Source: Ideonella oryzae
GTDB lineage: Bacteria > Pseudomonadota > Gammaproteobacteria > Burkholderiales > Burkholderiaceae_C
Reading direction: 5' to 3'
DNA length: 64,000 nucleotides
Assembly: GCF_024055665.1 (NCBI RefSeq)
Contig: NZ_JAMXMC010000011.1
Coordinates: 62,001 to 126,000, forward strand
Positions 1 through 8,691 of the stretch are shown here, in pieces. How positions within the stretch are numbered: position 1 is the first letter of the stretch; the number at the start of each line of letters is the position of its first letter. The translations under genes were made by a program, and so were the position numbers. The notes under the pieces are model-generated. The model was not told the DNA's origin. It worked only from the letters and a program-made list of their open reading frames with translations, and ran no database searches.

Positions 1-3
1 GGC

Positions 4-495
4 ATGAAGCCCGTGTCAGAGACAAACGAGCAAGACCGAGAGCTGGACAAGATCGACCTGCGCATCCTGCGTGTCCTGCAGGGCGACGGCCGCATCAGCA
101 ACCTCAAGCTGGCCGAGGAGGTGCACCTGTCGCCCACGGCGGTGCTGGAGCGCGTCAAGCGCCTGACGCGGGAGGGCTACATCCTGGGCTACGAAGCCCG
201 CCTGAACCCGGCCAAGCTGGGCGCCGGGCTGATGGTCTTCGTGGAGGTGCTGCTGGATCGCACCGTGCACGACGTGATGGACGCCTTCCGTGCGGCCGTG
301 CAGGTGCGGCCGGAAATCCTGGAATGCCACCTGGTGGCCGGCGGCTTCGACTACCTGCTCAAGACCCGGGTGTCCGACATGGCCGCCTACCGCACCTTTG
401 TGGGCGACGTCATCTGGACCCTGCCCGGCGTGCGCGAAACCCGCACCTATGCCGTCATGGAAGAGGTGAAAAATACCACTGCCTTGGACTTCTGA
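4..495 (+). CDS. lrp: Lrp/AsnC family transcriptional regulator
   Basis: This 163-residue protein has the standard two-part Lrp architecture: an AsnC-type helix-turn-helix at about residues 17-75, then a RAM ligand-binding/oligomerisation domain at about 78-155 with the conserved GGFDYLLK stretch at 113-120. Lrp proteins bind DNA as octamers and respond to amino acids, usually leucine, to control amino acid metabolism. The length and near-ungapped fit favour global Lrp over a specialised paralogue, but that is inference. The ATG lies four bases from the window edge, so an upstream start cannot be excluded, and the neighbour it might regulate is not visible. Confidence 0.9.
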   Translation: MKPVSETNEQDRELDKIDLRILRVLQGDGRISNLKLAEEVHLSPTAVLERVKRLTREGYILGYEARLNPAKLGAGLMVFVEVLLDRTVHDVMDAFRAAVQVRPEILECHLVAGGFDYLLKTRVSDMAAYRTFVGDVIWTLPGVRETRTYAVMEEVKNTTALDF

Positions 496-588
496 GTCCG
501 AGGGCATCCCCACATCCCCCGGACGGGGGAAGCCGCCCGTCGAACACCCCCCTTGGGGTGATGGCCAGACGCCGGAGCGGCCGCGAGC

Positions 589-834
589 ATGTCCGGCATG
601 GAAGCAGTACCCCATGCCCTGGACGAGGATTTCTTGTTCGCCCCCTTCCCCCCGACCGCCCTGCCCCGCCCCTTGTCGCCTGTCCGCCCACGCGGCCCCA
701 AGGCCGAAGCGGGCTGGCTGGATTCCAGCCTGGACCTGCAGCGTGGCCTGACCGTGCAGGAGCTGCCCCTGCCCGCGGACGACCCGGCCTGGCGCCTGTG
801 GTTCGCGCCAGAGCGGGACCGATCCCGCAGTTGA
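589..834 (+). CDS. Small hypothetical protein
   Basis: This is an 81-residue reading frame with no domain that I recognise. The first half is rich in proline and low in complexity. The second half (WLDSSLDLQRGLTVQEL, then a WRLWF motif) has the composition of a real folded or peptide-binding segment. It fills the gap between lrp and the convergent yggS. No strong ribosome binding site precedes the ATG, and a second ATG lies three codons in. It may be a conserved Burkholderiales orphan or a chance frame in GC-rich DNA. Confidence 0.4.
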   Translation: MSGMEAVPHALDEDFLFAPFPPTALPRPLSPVRPRGPKAEAGWLDSSLDLQRGLTVQELPLPADDPAWRLWFAPERDRSRS

Positions 835-865
835 ACCGAGCGGCCTGGGCCGATCGCAGCGGCGG

Positions 866-1567
866 TCAGCCCACCGGCCGTGGCCGGGCGCCAAAGATGG
901 CGGTGCCAATGCGCACCACGGTCGCGCCCTCAAACACGGCGGCCTCGAGATCGGCGCTCATGCCCATCGACAGGGTGTCCAGCGCCAAGCCCTGGGCCTT
1001 CAGGGCCTCCAGCGCTTCGCGCAGGCGGCGGTGCGGCAGCCGCTGGGCGGCCAGATCCTCCGCAGGTTCGGGGACGGCCATCAGCCCCCGCAGGGTCAGC
1101 CGCGGCAAGGCCGCCACCGCCTGCGCCAGCGCGGGCAGTTCGTCCAGCGTGACACCGCTCTTGCTGGCCTCGCCACTGATGTTGACCTGCAGACAGATCT
1201 GCAGCGGTGGCAGCCCGGCGGGCCGCTGTGCCGACAGCCTTTCAGCGATCTTCAGCCGGTCCACCGAATGGACCCAGTCGAACTGCTCGGCCACCACCCG
1301 CGTCTTGTTGGCTTGCAGCGGCCCGATCAGATGCCAGACGGGCCGCGGCTGCAGGTCGGCCAGGGCCTCGATCTTGGCCAGCGCTTCCTGGACGTAGTTT
1401 TCGCCAAAAGCCCGCTGTCCGGCTTCGAAGGCTTCGCGCACCGCTTCGGGCGGGCAGGTCTTGCTCACCGCCAGCAAGGCCACGGCGTCGGCCGGTCGTC
1501 CCGCCGCCTCACAGGCCGCGTTCAGACGGTGACGGACTTGTAGTATGTTCTGCGCGATACTGACCAT
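866..1567 (-). CDS. yggS: YggS/PROSC family pyridoxal phosphate homeostasis protein
   Basis: The 233-residue product is a single-domain PLP-binding TIM barrel. The PLP lysine is in LLAVSKTCP (K36), followed by the family block FGENYVQEA, and the C-terminal end carries SMGMSADLEAAV and VRIGTAIFG, which contact the phosphate. YggS proteins carry PLP and keep vitamin B6 and amino acid pools balanced; no catalytic activity is known for the family. I chose the ATG at 1567 because the family starts near SIAQNI; the frame stays open upstream without family similarity. It is divergent from pilT, an arrangement common in proteobacteria. Confidence 0.95.
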   Translation of the reverse strand: MVSIAQNILQVRHRLNAACEAAGRPADAVALLAVSKTCPPEAVREAFEAGQRAFGENYVQEALAKIEALADLQPRPVWHLIGPLQANKTRVVAEQFDWVHSVDRLKIAERLSAQRPAGLPPLQICLQVNISGEASKSGVTLDELPALAQAVAALPRLTLRGLMAVPEPAEDLAAQRLPHRRLREALEALKAQGLALDTLSMGMSADLEAAVFEGATVVRIGTAIFGARPRPVG

Positions 1568-1629
1568 GATCACCCGAGCATAAACGACGCCCTTGCCCAG
1601 GGTGCCCAGGGACTCCCACACACCACGCC

Positions 1630-2673
1630 ATGGACATCACCCAACTGCTGGCCTTCTCGGTGAAGAACAAGGCCTCGGACCTGCACCTCTCTGCTGGCCT
1701 GCCGCCGATGATCCGTGTGCATGGCGATGTCCGCCGCATCAATGTCGAGCCGCTGCCCCACAAGCAGGTGCATGCGATGGTCTACGACATCATGAACGAC
1801 GTGCAGCGCAAGCAGTACGAGGACACGCTGGAGTGCGACTTCAGCTTCGAGGTCCAGGGGCTGGCGCGTTTCCGGGTCAACGCCTTCCACCAGAACCGCG
1901 GTGCGGGTGCAGTGTTCCGGACCATTCCGTCCAAGATCCTGACCCTGCAGCAGCTCAACTGCCCGCCGGTGTTCGGTGATCTGGCGCTCAAGCCGCGCGG
2001 TTTGGTGCTGGTGACGGGCCCGACGGGTTCGGGCAAGTCCACCACCCTGGCCGCCATGGTGGACCACCTCAATGAATCCGAGTACGGCCACATCCTGACG
2101 CTGGAAGACCCGATCGAATTCGTGCACGAGTCCAAGAAGTGCCTGGTCAACCAGCGCGAGGTGGGCCCCCACACCCACAGCTTTGCCAACGCCCTGCGCG
2201 CCGCGCTGCGCGAAGACCCGGACGCGGTGCTGGTGGGCGAATTGCGTGACCTGGAGACCATCCGCCTGGCGCTGACCGCGGCCGAGACCGGCCACCTGGT
2301 GTTCGGCACCCTGCACACCAGCAGCGCCGCCAAGACCATCGACCGGATCGTGGACGTGTTCCCGGCTGCCGAGAAGGACATGGTCCGCGCCATGCTGTCC
2401 GAATCGCTGGTGGCGGTCATCTCGCAGACCCTGTGCAAGACCAAGGACGGCCAGGGCCGTGTGGCCGCGCACGAGATCATGATCGGCACCTCGGCCATCC
2501 GCAACCTCATCCGCGAGAACAAGGTGGCCCAGATGTACTCCTCCATCCAGACGGGCCAGAGCCAGGGCATGCAGACGCTGGACCAGTGCCTGGCCGATCT
2601 GGTGCGCCGCAACCTCGTGGCCGCCTCCGAAGCCCGGGTGCGGGCCAAGTTCCCCGAGAACTTCCCGGGCTGA
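1630..2673 (+). CDS. pilT: Type IV pilus twitching motility ATPase PilT
   Basis: PilT is the hexameric retraction motor that depolymerises type IV pili at the inner-membrane base. The 347-residue protein has the usual N-terminal PAS-like domain, Walker A GPTGSGKS (130-137), an Asp box (ILTLEDPIEF), Walker B around VLVGELRD, and a His box (ETGHLVFGTLHT). The AIRNLIRE helix near residue 290 is diagnostic of PilT and needed for retraction. It opens a same-strand run with a cyclic-nucleotide-binding protein and pilU, so the three probably form one motility operon. Confidence 0.97.
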   Translation: MDITQLLAFSVKNKASDLHLSAGLPPMIRVHGDVRRINVEPLPHKQVHAMVYDIMNDVQRKQYEDTLECDFSFEVQGLARFRVNAFHQNRGAGAVFRTIPSKILTLQQLNCPPVFGDLALKPRGLVLVTGPTGSGKSTTLAAMVDHLNESEYGHILTLEDPIEFVHESKKCLVNQREVGPHTHSFANALRAALREDPDAVLVGELRDLETIRLALTAAETGHLVFGTLHTSSAAKTIDRIVDVFPAAEKDMVRAMLSESLVAVISQTLCKTKDGQGRVAAHEIMIGTSAIRNLIRENKVAQMYSSIQTGQSQGMQTLDQCLADLVRRNLVAASEARVRAKFPENFPG

Positions 2674-2703
2674 TCCCGCCTCACCGCCCCTCGCAGTACC
2701 GCC

Positions 2704-3366
2704 GTGACCGTGAAACAGCTGCTCTCCCGCCTCCGCCGCACGGCCGATCCGGCCGATGGAACGCCGCGCCCCGATGACGCCGGCTTCTTCGCCACCCAGT
2801 TGATGGACCATGAGGGCGACACCCAGTTGCTCGCCCCCTGGCAGGCGCGGGCCGGCGAGCTGGGCGCCCGCCCGTTCGACACCGTCCAGGGCCTGGCGCT
2901 GCTGCAGCAGTGGTTCCACCAGGACCCGGTGTTCGCCGGGCTGGAAGGCGTCGACCTGGGCGTGCTAGGCGGCTACTTCGAGTTCGTCCAGCTCGACAGT
3001 GGCCGCCAGATCATTGGCCAGGACGAGCAGGGCGACTATCTGGTGGTGCTGCTCAAGGGCGTGGTGGCCGATGACCGGCTGCAACCCTCGGGCGCCAAAG
3101 TGCGCATCAACGAATCGCGCGCGGGCGATGTGCTGGGCGAGATGTCGGTGCTCGATGGCGGCACGCGCTTCTGCTCCTGCACCGCACTGACCCCGCTGGT
3201 CGCCGCAGTGCTGCCCAGCCAGGCGCTGGAGGCCATGATGAACGATGAGCCCCGGCTGGCGGCCGCAGTGCTGGCCTGGTTGGCCAAGCGCCTGTCGCTG
3301 CGCCTGCGCCAGGTCAGTGCCCGCCTGTCGGTGCAACTGGCCCGGGGTGGCCAGGCCAGCGAATGA
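2704..3366 (+). CDS. Cyclic nucleotide-binding (Crp-like sensor) domain protein
   Basis: This 220-residue protein begins at a GTG codon 30 bases after pilT. From about residue 80 to 190 it has the beta-roll of the cNMP-binding family, with the phosphate-binding-cassette-like stretch GDVLGEMSVLDGGTRF. It has no helix-turn-helix, so it is not a transcription factor. Its place between pilT and pilU, 35 bases before pilU, suggests that it tunes the retraction motors in response to a nucleotide. The ligand (cAMP, c-di-GMP or none) cannot be decided from sequence. Confidence 0.85.
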   Translation: MTVKQLLSRLRRTADPADGTPRPDDAGFFATQLMDHEGDTQLLAPWQARAGELGARPFDTVQGLALLQQWFHQDPVFAGLEGVDLGVLGGYFEFVQLDSGRQIIGQDEQGDYLVVLLKGVVADDRLQPSGAKVRINESRAGDVLGEMSVLDGGTRFCSCTALTPLVAAVLPSQALEAMMNDEPRLAAAVLAWLAKRLSLRLRQVSARLSVQLARGGQASE

Positions 3367-3401
3367 CACCACCCGACCGAATCCGCTGACGGAGAACCTC
3401 C

Positions 3402-4538
3402 ATGGAACGCGACCAGGCCTCGAAGTTCGTCAACGACCTGCTCAAGCTGCTGGTCACGCGCAAGGGCTCCGACCTCTTCCTGACCGCCGACTTCCCGCCC
3501 GCCATCAAGGTGGACGGCAAGGTCACCAAGGTCTCGCCCCAGCCGCTGACGGGCTCGCACACGGTGGCACTGGCGCGGGCCATCATGAACGACAAGCAGG
3601 CCGCGGACTTCGAGCGCACCAAGGAGTGCAATTTCGCGATCTCACCGCAGGGCGTCGGCCGCTTCCGGGTCAGCGCCTTCATGCAGCAGGGCCATGTGGG
3701 CATGGTGCTGCGGACCATCCCGCAGGAGCTGCCCACCATCGACGAACTGGCCCTGCCGCAGATCCTCAAGGACATCGCGATGACCAAGCGCGGCCTGGTC
3801 ATCCTGGTGGGGGCGACGGGCTCGGGCAAGTCCACTTCGCTGGCCTCGATGGTGGACTGGCGCAACGAGCATGCCTGTGACCACATCATCACGGTGGAAG
3901 ACCCGGTGGAGTTCGTGCACCCGCACAAGAACTGCATCATCACCCAGCGTGAGGTGGGCATCGACACCGAGGACTGGGACATCGCGCTGAAGAACAGCCT
4001 GCGCCAGGCACCGGACGTGATCCTGATGGGTGAGATCCGCGACCGCAAGACCATGGAGCTGGCGATCGCCTTCGCCGAGACCGGCCACCTGTGCATGGCC
4101 ACGCTGCACGCCAACAGTGCCAACCAGGCGCTGGACCGGATCATCAACTTCTTCCCCGAGGAGAAGCGCGACCAGTTGCTGATGGACGTGTCACTGAACC
4201 TCAAGGGCATGATCTCCCAGCGCCTGCTCCCACGCCAGGAAGGCCGCGGCCGCGTCGCCGCGGTGGAGATCATGCTCAACACGCCGCTGATGGCCGACCT
4301 GATCTTCAAGGGTGAGGTGGGTGAGTTGAAGGAACTGATGAAGCGCTCGCGCGAACTGGGCATGCAGACCTTCGACCAGGCCCTGTTCGACCTCTACGAG
4401 GCCAACGCCATCACCTACGAAGACGCCCTGCGTAACGCCGATTCGGTCAACGACCTGCGGCTGCAGATCAAGCTCAACAGCAAGCGGGCGCGGGTCGGCG
4501 ACCTGGCCGCCGGCACCGAAAACCTGACCATCATCTGA
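3402..4538 (+). CDS. pilU: Type IV pilus retraction ATPase PilU
   Basis: This 378-residue PilT paralogue has Walker A GATGSGKS, an Asp box (IITVEDPVEFVHP), Walker B (VILMGEIRD) and a His box (ETGHLCMATLHA). It lacks the AIRNLIRE motif of PilT and has LMADLIFKGEV there instead, as PilU proteins do. PilU assists PilT-dependent pilus retraction under load. The start has GGAGAACC a few bases upstream. It is the third gene of the pilT / cNMP-binding / pilU run and is followed after five bases by a dehydrogenase gene. Confidence 0.95.
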   Translation: MERDQASKFVNDLLKLLVTRKGSDLFLTADFPPAIKVDGKVTKVSPQPLTGSHTVALARAIMNDKQAADFERTKECNFAISPQGVGRFRVSAFMQQGHVGMVLRTIPQELPTIDELALPQILKDIAMTKRGLVILVGATGSGKSTSLASMVDWRNEHACDHIITVEDPVEFVHPHKNCIITQREVGIDTEDWDIALKNSLRQAPDVILMGEIRDRKTMELAIAFAETGHLCMATLHANSANQALDRIINFFPEEKRDQLLMDVSLNLKGMISQRLLPRQEGRGRVAAVEIMLNTPLMADLIFKGEVGELKELMKRSRELGMQTFDQALFDLYEANAITYEDALRNADSVNDLRLQIKLNSKRARVGDLAAGTENLTII

Positions 4539-4543
4539 ACACC

Positions 4544-5437
4544 ATGCCGAACAAGACCTACGACAGCGTGCCGCCGCAGCGGGTGGCCTTCCTCGGCTTG
4601 GGCGTGATGGGCTCGCCGATGGCAGGCCATCTGCAACGGGCCGGTCACGAGGTGACCGTCTACAACCGCACCGCCGCCAAGGCCGAGGCCTGGGTGGCGA
4701 CCTACGGCGGACGCAGTGCCGCCACGCCCCGCGAGGCGGTGGCCGGGGCCAGCCTGGTGTTTGCCTGCGTGGGCAACGACGACGACCTGCGCTCGGTGGT
4801 GCTGGGCCCGGACGGCGCCTTCGCCGGCATGAAGGAAGGCGCCATCTTCGTCGACCACACCACCGCCTCCGCGGAAGTGGCGCGTGAGCTCAACCAAGTC
4901 GCCCGCCTGGCCGGCAAGTACTTCATCGACGCCCCGGTGTCCGGCGGTCAGGCCGGCGCCGAGAACGGCGTGTTGACGGTGATGTGCGGCGGCGAACTGG
5001 CCCCCTTTGAAGCCATGAAGCCGGTGGCCATGGCCTACAGCCGGGCCGTCACCCGCATCGGCGAATCCGGCGCCGGCCAGCTGGCCAAGATGGTCAACCA
5101 GATCTGCATCGCCGGTCTGGTGCAGGGTCTGTCGGAAGCGGTGGCCTTCGGTCAGCAGGCCCAGCTGGACATGAAGCTGGTGCTGGACGTGATCGGCAAG
5201 GGCGCGGCCCAGAGCTGGCAGCTGGACAACCGCGGCAAGACCATGGTGGACGACCAGTTCGAGTTCGGCTTTGCCGTCGACTGGATGCGCAAGGATCTGG
5301 GTCTGGTGCTGGACGAAGCGCGCCGCAACGGCGCCCGCCTGCCGATCACCGCGCTGGTAGACCAGTTCTATGCCGACGTGCAGGAGATGGGCGGCGGCCG
5401 CTGGGACACCTCCAGCCTGATCCGCCGCCTGCGCTGA
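4544..5437 (+). CDS. NAD(P)-dependent beta-hydroxyacid dehydrogenase (3-hydroxyisobutyrate dehydrogenase family)
   Basis: The 297-residue product has an N-terminal Rossmann fold (FLGLGVMGSPMAGHL near residue 15), the substrate-loop motif DAPVSGGQAGAENG, and GAGQLAKMVNQI with the family's catalytic lysine. Such enzymes oxidise or reduce beta-hydroxyacids such as 3-hydroxyisobutyrate, tartronate semialdehyde or succinic semialdehyde; the substrate cannot be named here. It follows pilU by only five bases and may be cotranscribed, though no functional link with pili is evident. Confidence 0.9.
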   Translation: MPNKTYDSVPPQRVAFLGLGVMGSPMAGHLQRAGHEVTVYNRTAAKAEAWVATYGGRSAATPREAVAGASLVFACVGNDDDLRSVVLGPDGAFAGMKEGAIFVDHTTASAEVARELNQVARLAGKYFIDAPVSGGQAGAENGVLTVMCGGELAPFEAMKPVAMAYSRAVTRIGESGAGQLAKMVNQICIAGLVQGLSEAVAFGQQAQLDMKLVLDVIGKGAAQSWQLDNRGKTMVDDQFEFGFAVDWMRKDLGLVLDEARRNGARLPITALVDQFYADVQEMGGGRWDTSSLIRRLR

Positions 5438-5441
5438 AAGG

Positions 5442-6080
5442 TCAGCGGGCCGCGGAGGCCGCCGGCGCGGGTGCCGGCTGCAGCGCCTTGAGTTGCTCTT
5501 CGCTGACCACCTCGGCCACGCGCACGACCTTCTCCACGCCGCTGATCGAGCGGGCCAGTTCGGTGGCCCGGTTCAGTTCGCGTTCGGTCACCACGCCCAT
5601 CAGGTAGACGGTGCCACGCTCGGTCACCACCTTGAAGGCATTGCCCTGCACGTCCTTGGCGTCGAACAGCGTGGCCTTGACCTTGCTGGTCACGATGGCG
5701 TCGCTGGAGCGGGAGCCCAGCGAGCTGTTGGGCATGACGACCACTTCGTTGGTGATGGAGCGCAGGTTCTCCACACCGGCCACGGCATTGGCCACCGCAG
5801 TGCGGTCGGTCTCGCTGGGCACCTCACCGGTCAGCAGCGCCAGGCGGTTGTAGCTGGTGACATTGACATGGCCACGGTCGCCAATGGCCTGGCGGATGCG
5901 GTTGTAGGCCTTGGCCTCGATGGCCTCGTCCTCGACCTGGGCGCCCGAGGTCCGGCGGTCGGTGTACATCAGGGCGCCCCCCACGGCGGCACCGCCGATC
6001 AGCAGCGGCGCACAGGCACTGAGCAATTGGCTGGCGGCCAGCAGGCTGGCCAGGGTCACGATACGGCTTGCATTCTTCAT
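5442..6080 (-). CDS. dolP: BON-domain outer-membrane lipoprotein (DolP/YraP-like)
   Basis: A type II signal peptide ends at the lipobox LLSAC (Cys23), followed by a glycine/alanine-rich linker and two BON domains (about residues 53-115 and 125-195). The 212-residue length and two-BON layout match DolP, an outer-membrane lipoprotein that supports envelope integrity. It is the last gene of a yraN - SIS - BON run on this strand, the same block that sits beside rsmI in E. coli. The C-terminal tail after the second BON is short and rich in alanine and proline. Confidence 0.9.
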   Translation of the reverse strand: MKNASRIVTLASLLAASQLLSACAPLLIGGAAVGGALMYTDRRTSGAQVEDEAIEAKAYNRIRQAIGDRGHVNVTSYNRLALLTGEVPSETDRTAVANAVAGVENLRSITNEVVVMPNSSLGSRSSDAIVTSKVKATLFDAKDVQGNAFKVVTERGTVYLMGVVTERELNRATELARSISGVEKVVRVAEVVSEEQLKALQPAPAPAASAAR

Positions 6081-6116
6081 CTTCGGTCCTGAAAAGGGGT
6101 GCCCGGGATGGACACC

Positions 6117-6719
6117 TCAGGCGGGCGACTCCTCGCCCAACAATTGCATGTCGATGGCATCGCACAGAGCGTGTGCCGCCATCAGGTGCAGTTCGCGCAC
6201 ACGGGCCGGCCGGGCCGTGGCCACCGGCACCCAGACGTCGGTTTCCACCAGCAGGTCGGGCCAGGGCCCCGGGTCACCGCCGGTGAACAGCACGACGCTC
6301 ATTTCCTGCTGATGCGCGGCCTGAACCACGGCGCGCAGCGCCAGATCGTCGCTGTAAAGACCGGCGAAGACCACCAACAGGTCGCCCGGGTGACCCAGGG
6401 CACGCAGTTGGGCGGCAAAGACATCCTCGCCATGCCCCGGTGCGGGCGGCAGCGCCAGCGGGCGCCCCAGGCCAGGCCCCAGCGCCAGCGCGGCCAGGGG
6501 CGGGCGCTCGCGTTCGAAGCGCAGCGTCAGCGCGCCACACAGCATGGCGGCCAGATCGGCATCCGCCCCCTGGCCGCAGGCCAGCAGCTTGCCGCCCGCG
6601 GTGAGGCAGCCAACGGCCGCCTGGGCCGCCTCGGCGATGGGGCGGGACAAGGACTCGGCGACCTGGTACAGCAGGTCGGCGGTCTCGAAGAAATGGTGCT
6701 GGATACGGGCTTCAAGCAT
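6117..6719 (-). CDS. diaA: SIS-domain phosphosugar isomerase-like protein (DiaA/GmhA family)
   Basis: This 200-residue single SIS domain is built like GmhA and DiaA. The glycine-rich loop GGKLLACGQG is followed by a variable middle and VVFAGLYSDDLALRAV. Position between yraN and the BON lipoprotein gene points to DiaA, which binds DnaA and helps time initiation of replication. The heptose isomerase GmhA would be the alternative, and the two cannot be separated by eye. It lies 36 bases upstream of the BON gene and is probably cotranscribed with it. Confidence 0.85.
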   Translation of the reverse strand: MLEARIQHHFFETADLLYQVAESLSRPIAEAAQAAVGCLTAGGKLLACGQGADADLAAMLCGALTLRFERERPPLAALALGPGLGRPLALPPAPGHGEDVFAAQLRALGHPGDLLVVFAGLYSDDLALRAVVQAAHQQEMSVVLFTGGDPGPWPDLLVETDVWVPVATARPARVRELHLMAAHALCDAIDMQLLGEESPA

Positions 6720-6787
6720 GGGCGCCGATCATAAGCGCGGGCATGTCCTGGGTATGAACCCCGGGCCGGCGGCGAGTTCCCGGTGTT

Positions 6788-7204
6788 TCAGCCGGCATCG
6801 AAGGCGCCAGGCAACCATTCCAACGCCTCGCCGTCGACGGCCACTACATCGAAGCGGCAAGGCGGCAGTGTGGGCAGGCGCAGCAGGTAGTGCTGGGCCG
6901 CATAGACCAGGCTGCGCTGCTTGGCGAAGGTCACGCTGGCGGCCGCTCCGCCATGCCCGCGCGCCTGACGAGCGCGGACTTCCACGAAGACCAGGGTGCC
7001 ATCGGGCTCGCGCAGAATCAGGTCGATCTCGCCGCCGCGGCGGGAGGGGCCACGCGCCACCCGATAATTGCGCTGCACCAGGCGCAAGCCTTGGCCCTGC
7101 AGATGCGCCAGGGCCCGATCCTCCGCCGCGCGGCCGGTGACCGCGCGCACCTGAGCGTCGGCCTGGGCCGACGCCGGGTCCTTCCGGGGCTTACTGAACC
7201 ACAT
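6788..7204 (-). CDS. yraN: YraN/UPF0102 family putative endonuclease
   Basis: The 138-residue product has the Holliday-junction-resolvase-like fold of UPF0102. The core reads [11 protein letters not shown] followed by VFVEVRARQ, giving the E, D and ExK catalytic pattern of PD-(D/E)XK nucleases. I start it at 7204 because the family begins just before the [14 protein letters not shown] segment and because AGAGGAAG, a good ribosome binding site, lies seven bases upstream. That site lies inside the divergent rsmI gene, whose own ATG overlaps this one. Confidence 0.92.
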   Translation of the reverse strand: MWFSKPRKDPASAQADAQVRAVTGRAAEDRALAHLQGQGLRLVQRNYRVARGPSRRGGEIDLILREPDGTLVFVEVRARQARGHGGAAASVTFAKQRSLVYAAQHYLLRLPTLPPCRFDVVAVDGEALEWLPGAFDAG

Positions 7205-8159
7205 GAGCGCTTCCTCTGCTTCCCTGTCCCTGCTCCAGGCTGCTGCCACCGCAGCCGGTGCCCAGCAGTATCCCGCCGCCACCCTGTACGTGGTCGCCAG
7301 CCCCATCGGCAATCTGGCGGACTTCAGCCTGCGTGCGGTGCATGCGCTCTCCCTGGTCAACGCGGTGGCCTGCGAGGACACCCGCGTCACGGCAGGCTTG
7401 CTGCGCCACCTGGGGCTGGACAAGCCGCTGATTGCCGTGCACGAGCACAACGAGCAGAGCGCCACGGAAAAGGTGCTGGCCCGGCTGGCCCAGGGCGAGC
7501 GGGTGGCCTACCTCAGCGATGCCGGCACGCCCGCCGTGTCAGACCCTGGCGCCGTGCTGGCCCATCTGGTGCGGGCGGCCGGCCACCGGGTGCTGCCCCT
7601 GCCCGGGCCCAGCGCGGTGGTGACTGCGCTGAGCGCGGCCGGCTGCGTGAGCGCGGCGGGCCCGGGCTTCCACTTCGCCGGGTTCCTGCCTGCCAAAGGA
7701 CAGGATCGTGAAACGGGGCTGCAGGCCGCACTGGCCCAACCCTGCCCCACCGTGCTGTTCGAGGCACCCCACCGGATCGAGTCACTCGCAGATCGCCTGG
7801 CCGAGCTGGCGCCCGATCGGCCGGTGACCGTCTGCCGCGAATTGACCAAGCAGTTCGAGCAGATCGACACCCTGCCTGCATTGCAATTGCCGGCCTGGTT
7901 CGCGGCCGACGCGCAACGTCGCAAAGGGGAGTTCGCACTGGTCCTGCATGCGCCCGCGCCTGCCCGTGTCGACGATCCCGGCTTGCCGCCCGAGGTGGAG
8001 AGAGCCCTGCGCGTCCTCACACGGGATCTCCCGCTGAAGCAGGCCGTGGCCCTGGCCTCGGAGTTGACCGGCGCCCCGCGCAATGCCTTGTACGAGCAGG
8101 CACTGGCCTGGCGTCAGGCGGCTCAGCAGACCGGGGATGACGAGGACGCGGCCGGCTGA
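7203..8159 (+). CDS. rsmI: 16S rRNA (cytidine(1402)-2'-O)-methyltransferase RsmI
   Basis: RsmI methylates the ribose of C1402 in 16S rRNA using SAM. The 318-residue protein has the tetrapyrrole-methylase fold: [19 protein letters not shown] near residue 27, [12 protein letters not shown], and the SAM-binding loop [14 protein letters not shown]. The first 25 residues are a low-complexity extension. There is no other ATG before the conserved core, so the start at 7203 stands, although its ribosome binding site is weak. Its initiation codon shares the palindrome CATG with yraN on the other strand. Confidence 0.95.
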   Translation: MSASSASLSLLQAAATAAGAQQYPAATLYVVASPIGNLADFSLRAVHALSLVNAVACEDTRVTAGLLRHLGLDKPLIAVHEHNEQSATEKVLARLAQGERVAYLSDAGTPAVSDPGAVLAHLVRAAGHRVLPLPGPSAVVTALSAAGCVSAAGPGFHFAGFLPAKGQDRETGLQAALAQPCPTVLFEAPHRIESLADRLAELAPDRPVTVCRELTKQFEQIDTLPALQLPAWFAADAQRRKGEFALVLHAPAPARVDDPGLPPEVERALRVLTRDLPLKQAVALASELTGAPRNALYEQALAWRQAAQQTGDDEDAAG

Positions 8160-8181
8160 ACACCGGCCGCTGCCCGCTCCC

Positions 8182-8547
8182 TCACTGCGGTGCCGAGGCG
8201 CCGCGCTCGTTGTGCGTCTTGCGGGCGATGTCGCGGTTGGCGCGGCGTTCGGCCGAGCGGATGCGCGTGCGTTCCTGGGTCGTCACGGTCCCATCAGCCG
8301 AGGCCTTGGTTTCCATGTTGTCGATGTGCTGCTGCTGGTTGTCCAGACGGGTGCTCTCGCGCTGGGTCAGCTCGCCGCTGGTGGCGCCCTGGTTGATGCG
8401 GGCGGCCTCGCGCTGCTGACGCAGCTTGATGTGCGGGGTGCTGGCGCCACGCTCGGGCGGGGTGGCAGTCTGGGCGCTGGCGGCGAAGCTGGCGCAGGCA
8501 ATGAAACCGGCCAGGGCCAGGCTGAGGGCAGACGTCTTGCGAATCAT
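8182..8547 (-). CDS. Exported hypothetical protein with basic, coiled helical region
   Basis: This 121-residue protein starts with a clear Sec signal peptide (MIRKTSALSLALAGFIACA, cleavage after SAQ). The mature part is polar, rich in Arg/Gln/Thr/Glu and predicted helical, with repeated basic residues and no cysteine. I take the ATG at 8547 rather than one further upstream because AAGGAGGAA precedes it at ideal distance. No family is recognised. It is convergent with rsmI and divergent from tldD. Confidence 0.75.
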   Translation of the reverse strand: MIRKTSALSLALAGFIACASFAASAQTATPPERGASTPHIKLRQQREAARINQGATSGELTQRESTRLDNQQQHIDNMETKASADGTVTTQERTRIRSAERRANRDIARKTHNERGASAPQ

Positions 8548-8691
8548 GGGTGTTCCTCCTTCGACTGAAATCACGGGGCACGATGCCACGCCCCGGTGAC
8601 AGTCTCAACGCACGAGATAGGGATCGCGCCGACTCGGACTCTCCGAAAGGGTGTACACCTGTAAACAGGCCGACTCCCTACAATCGATCGC

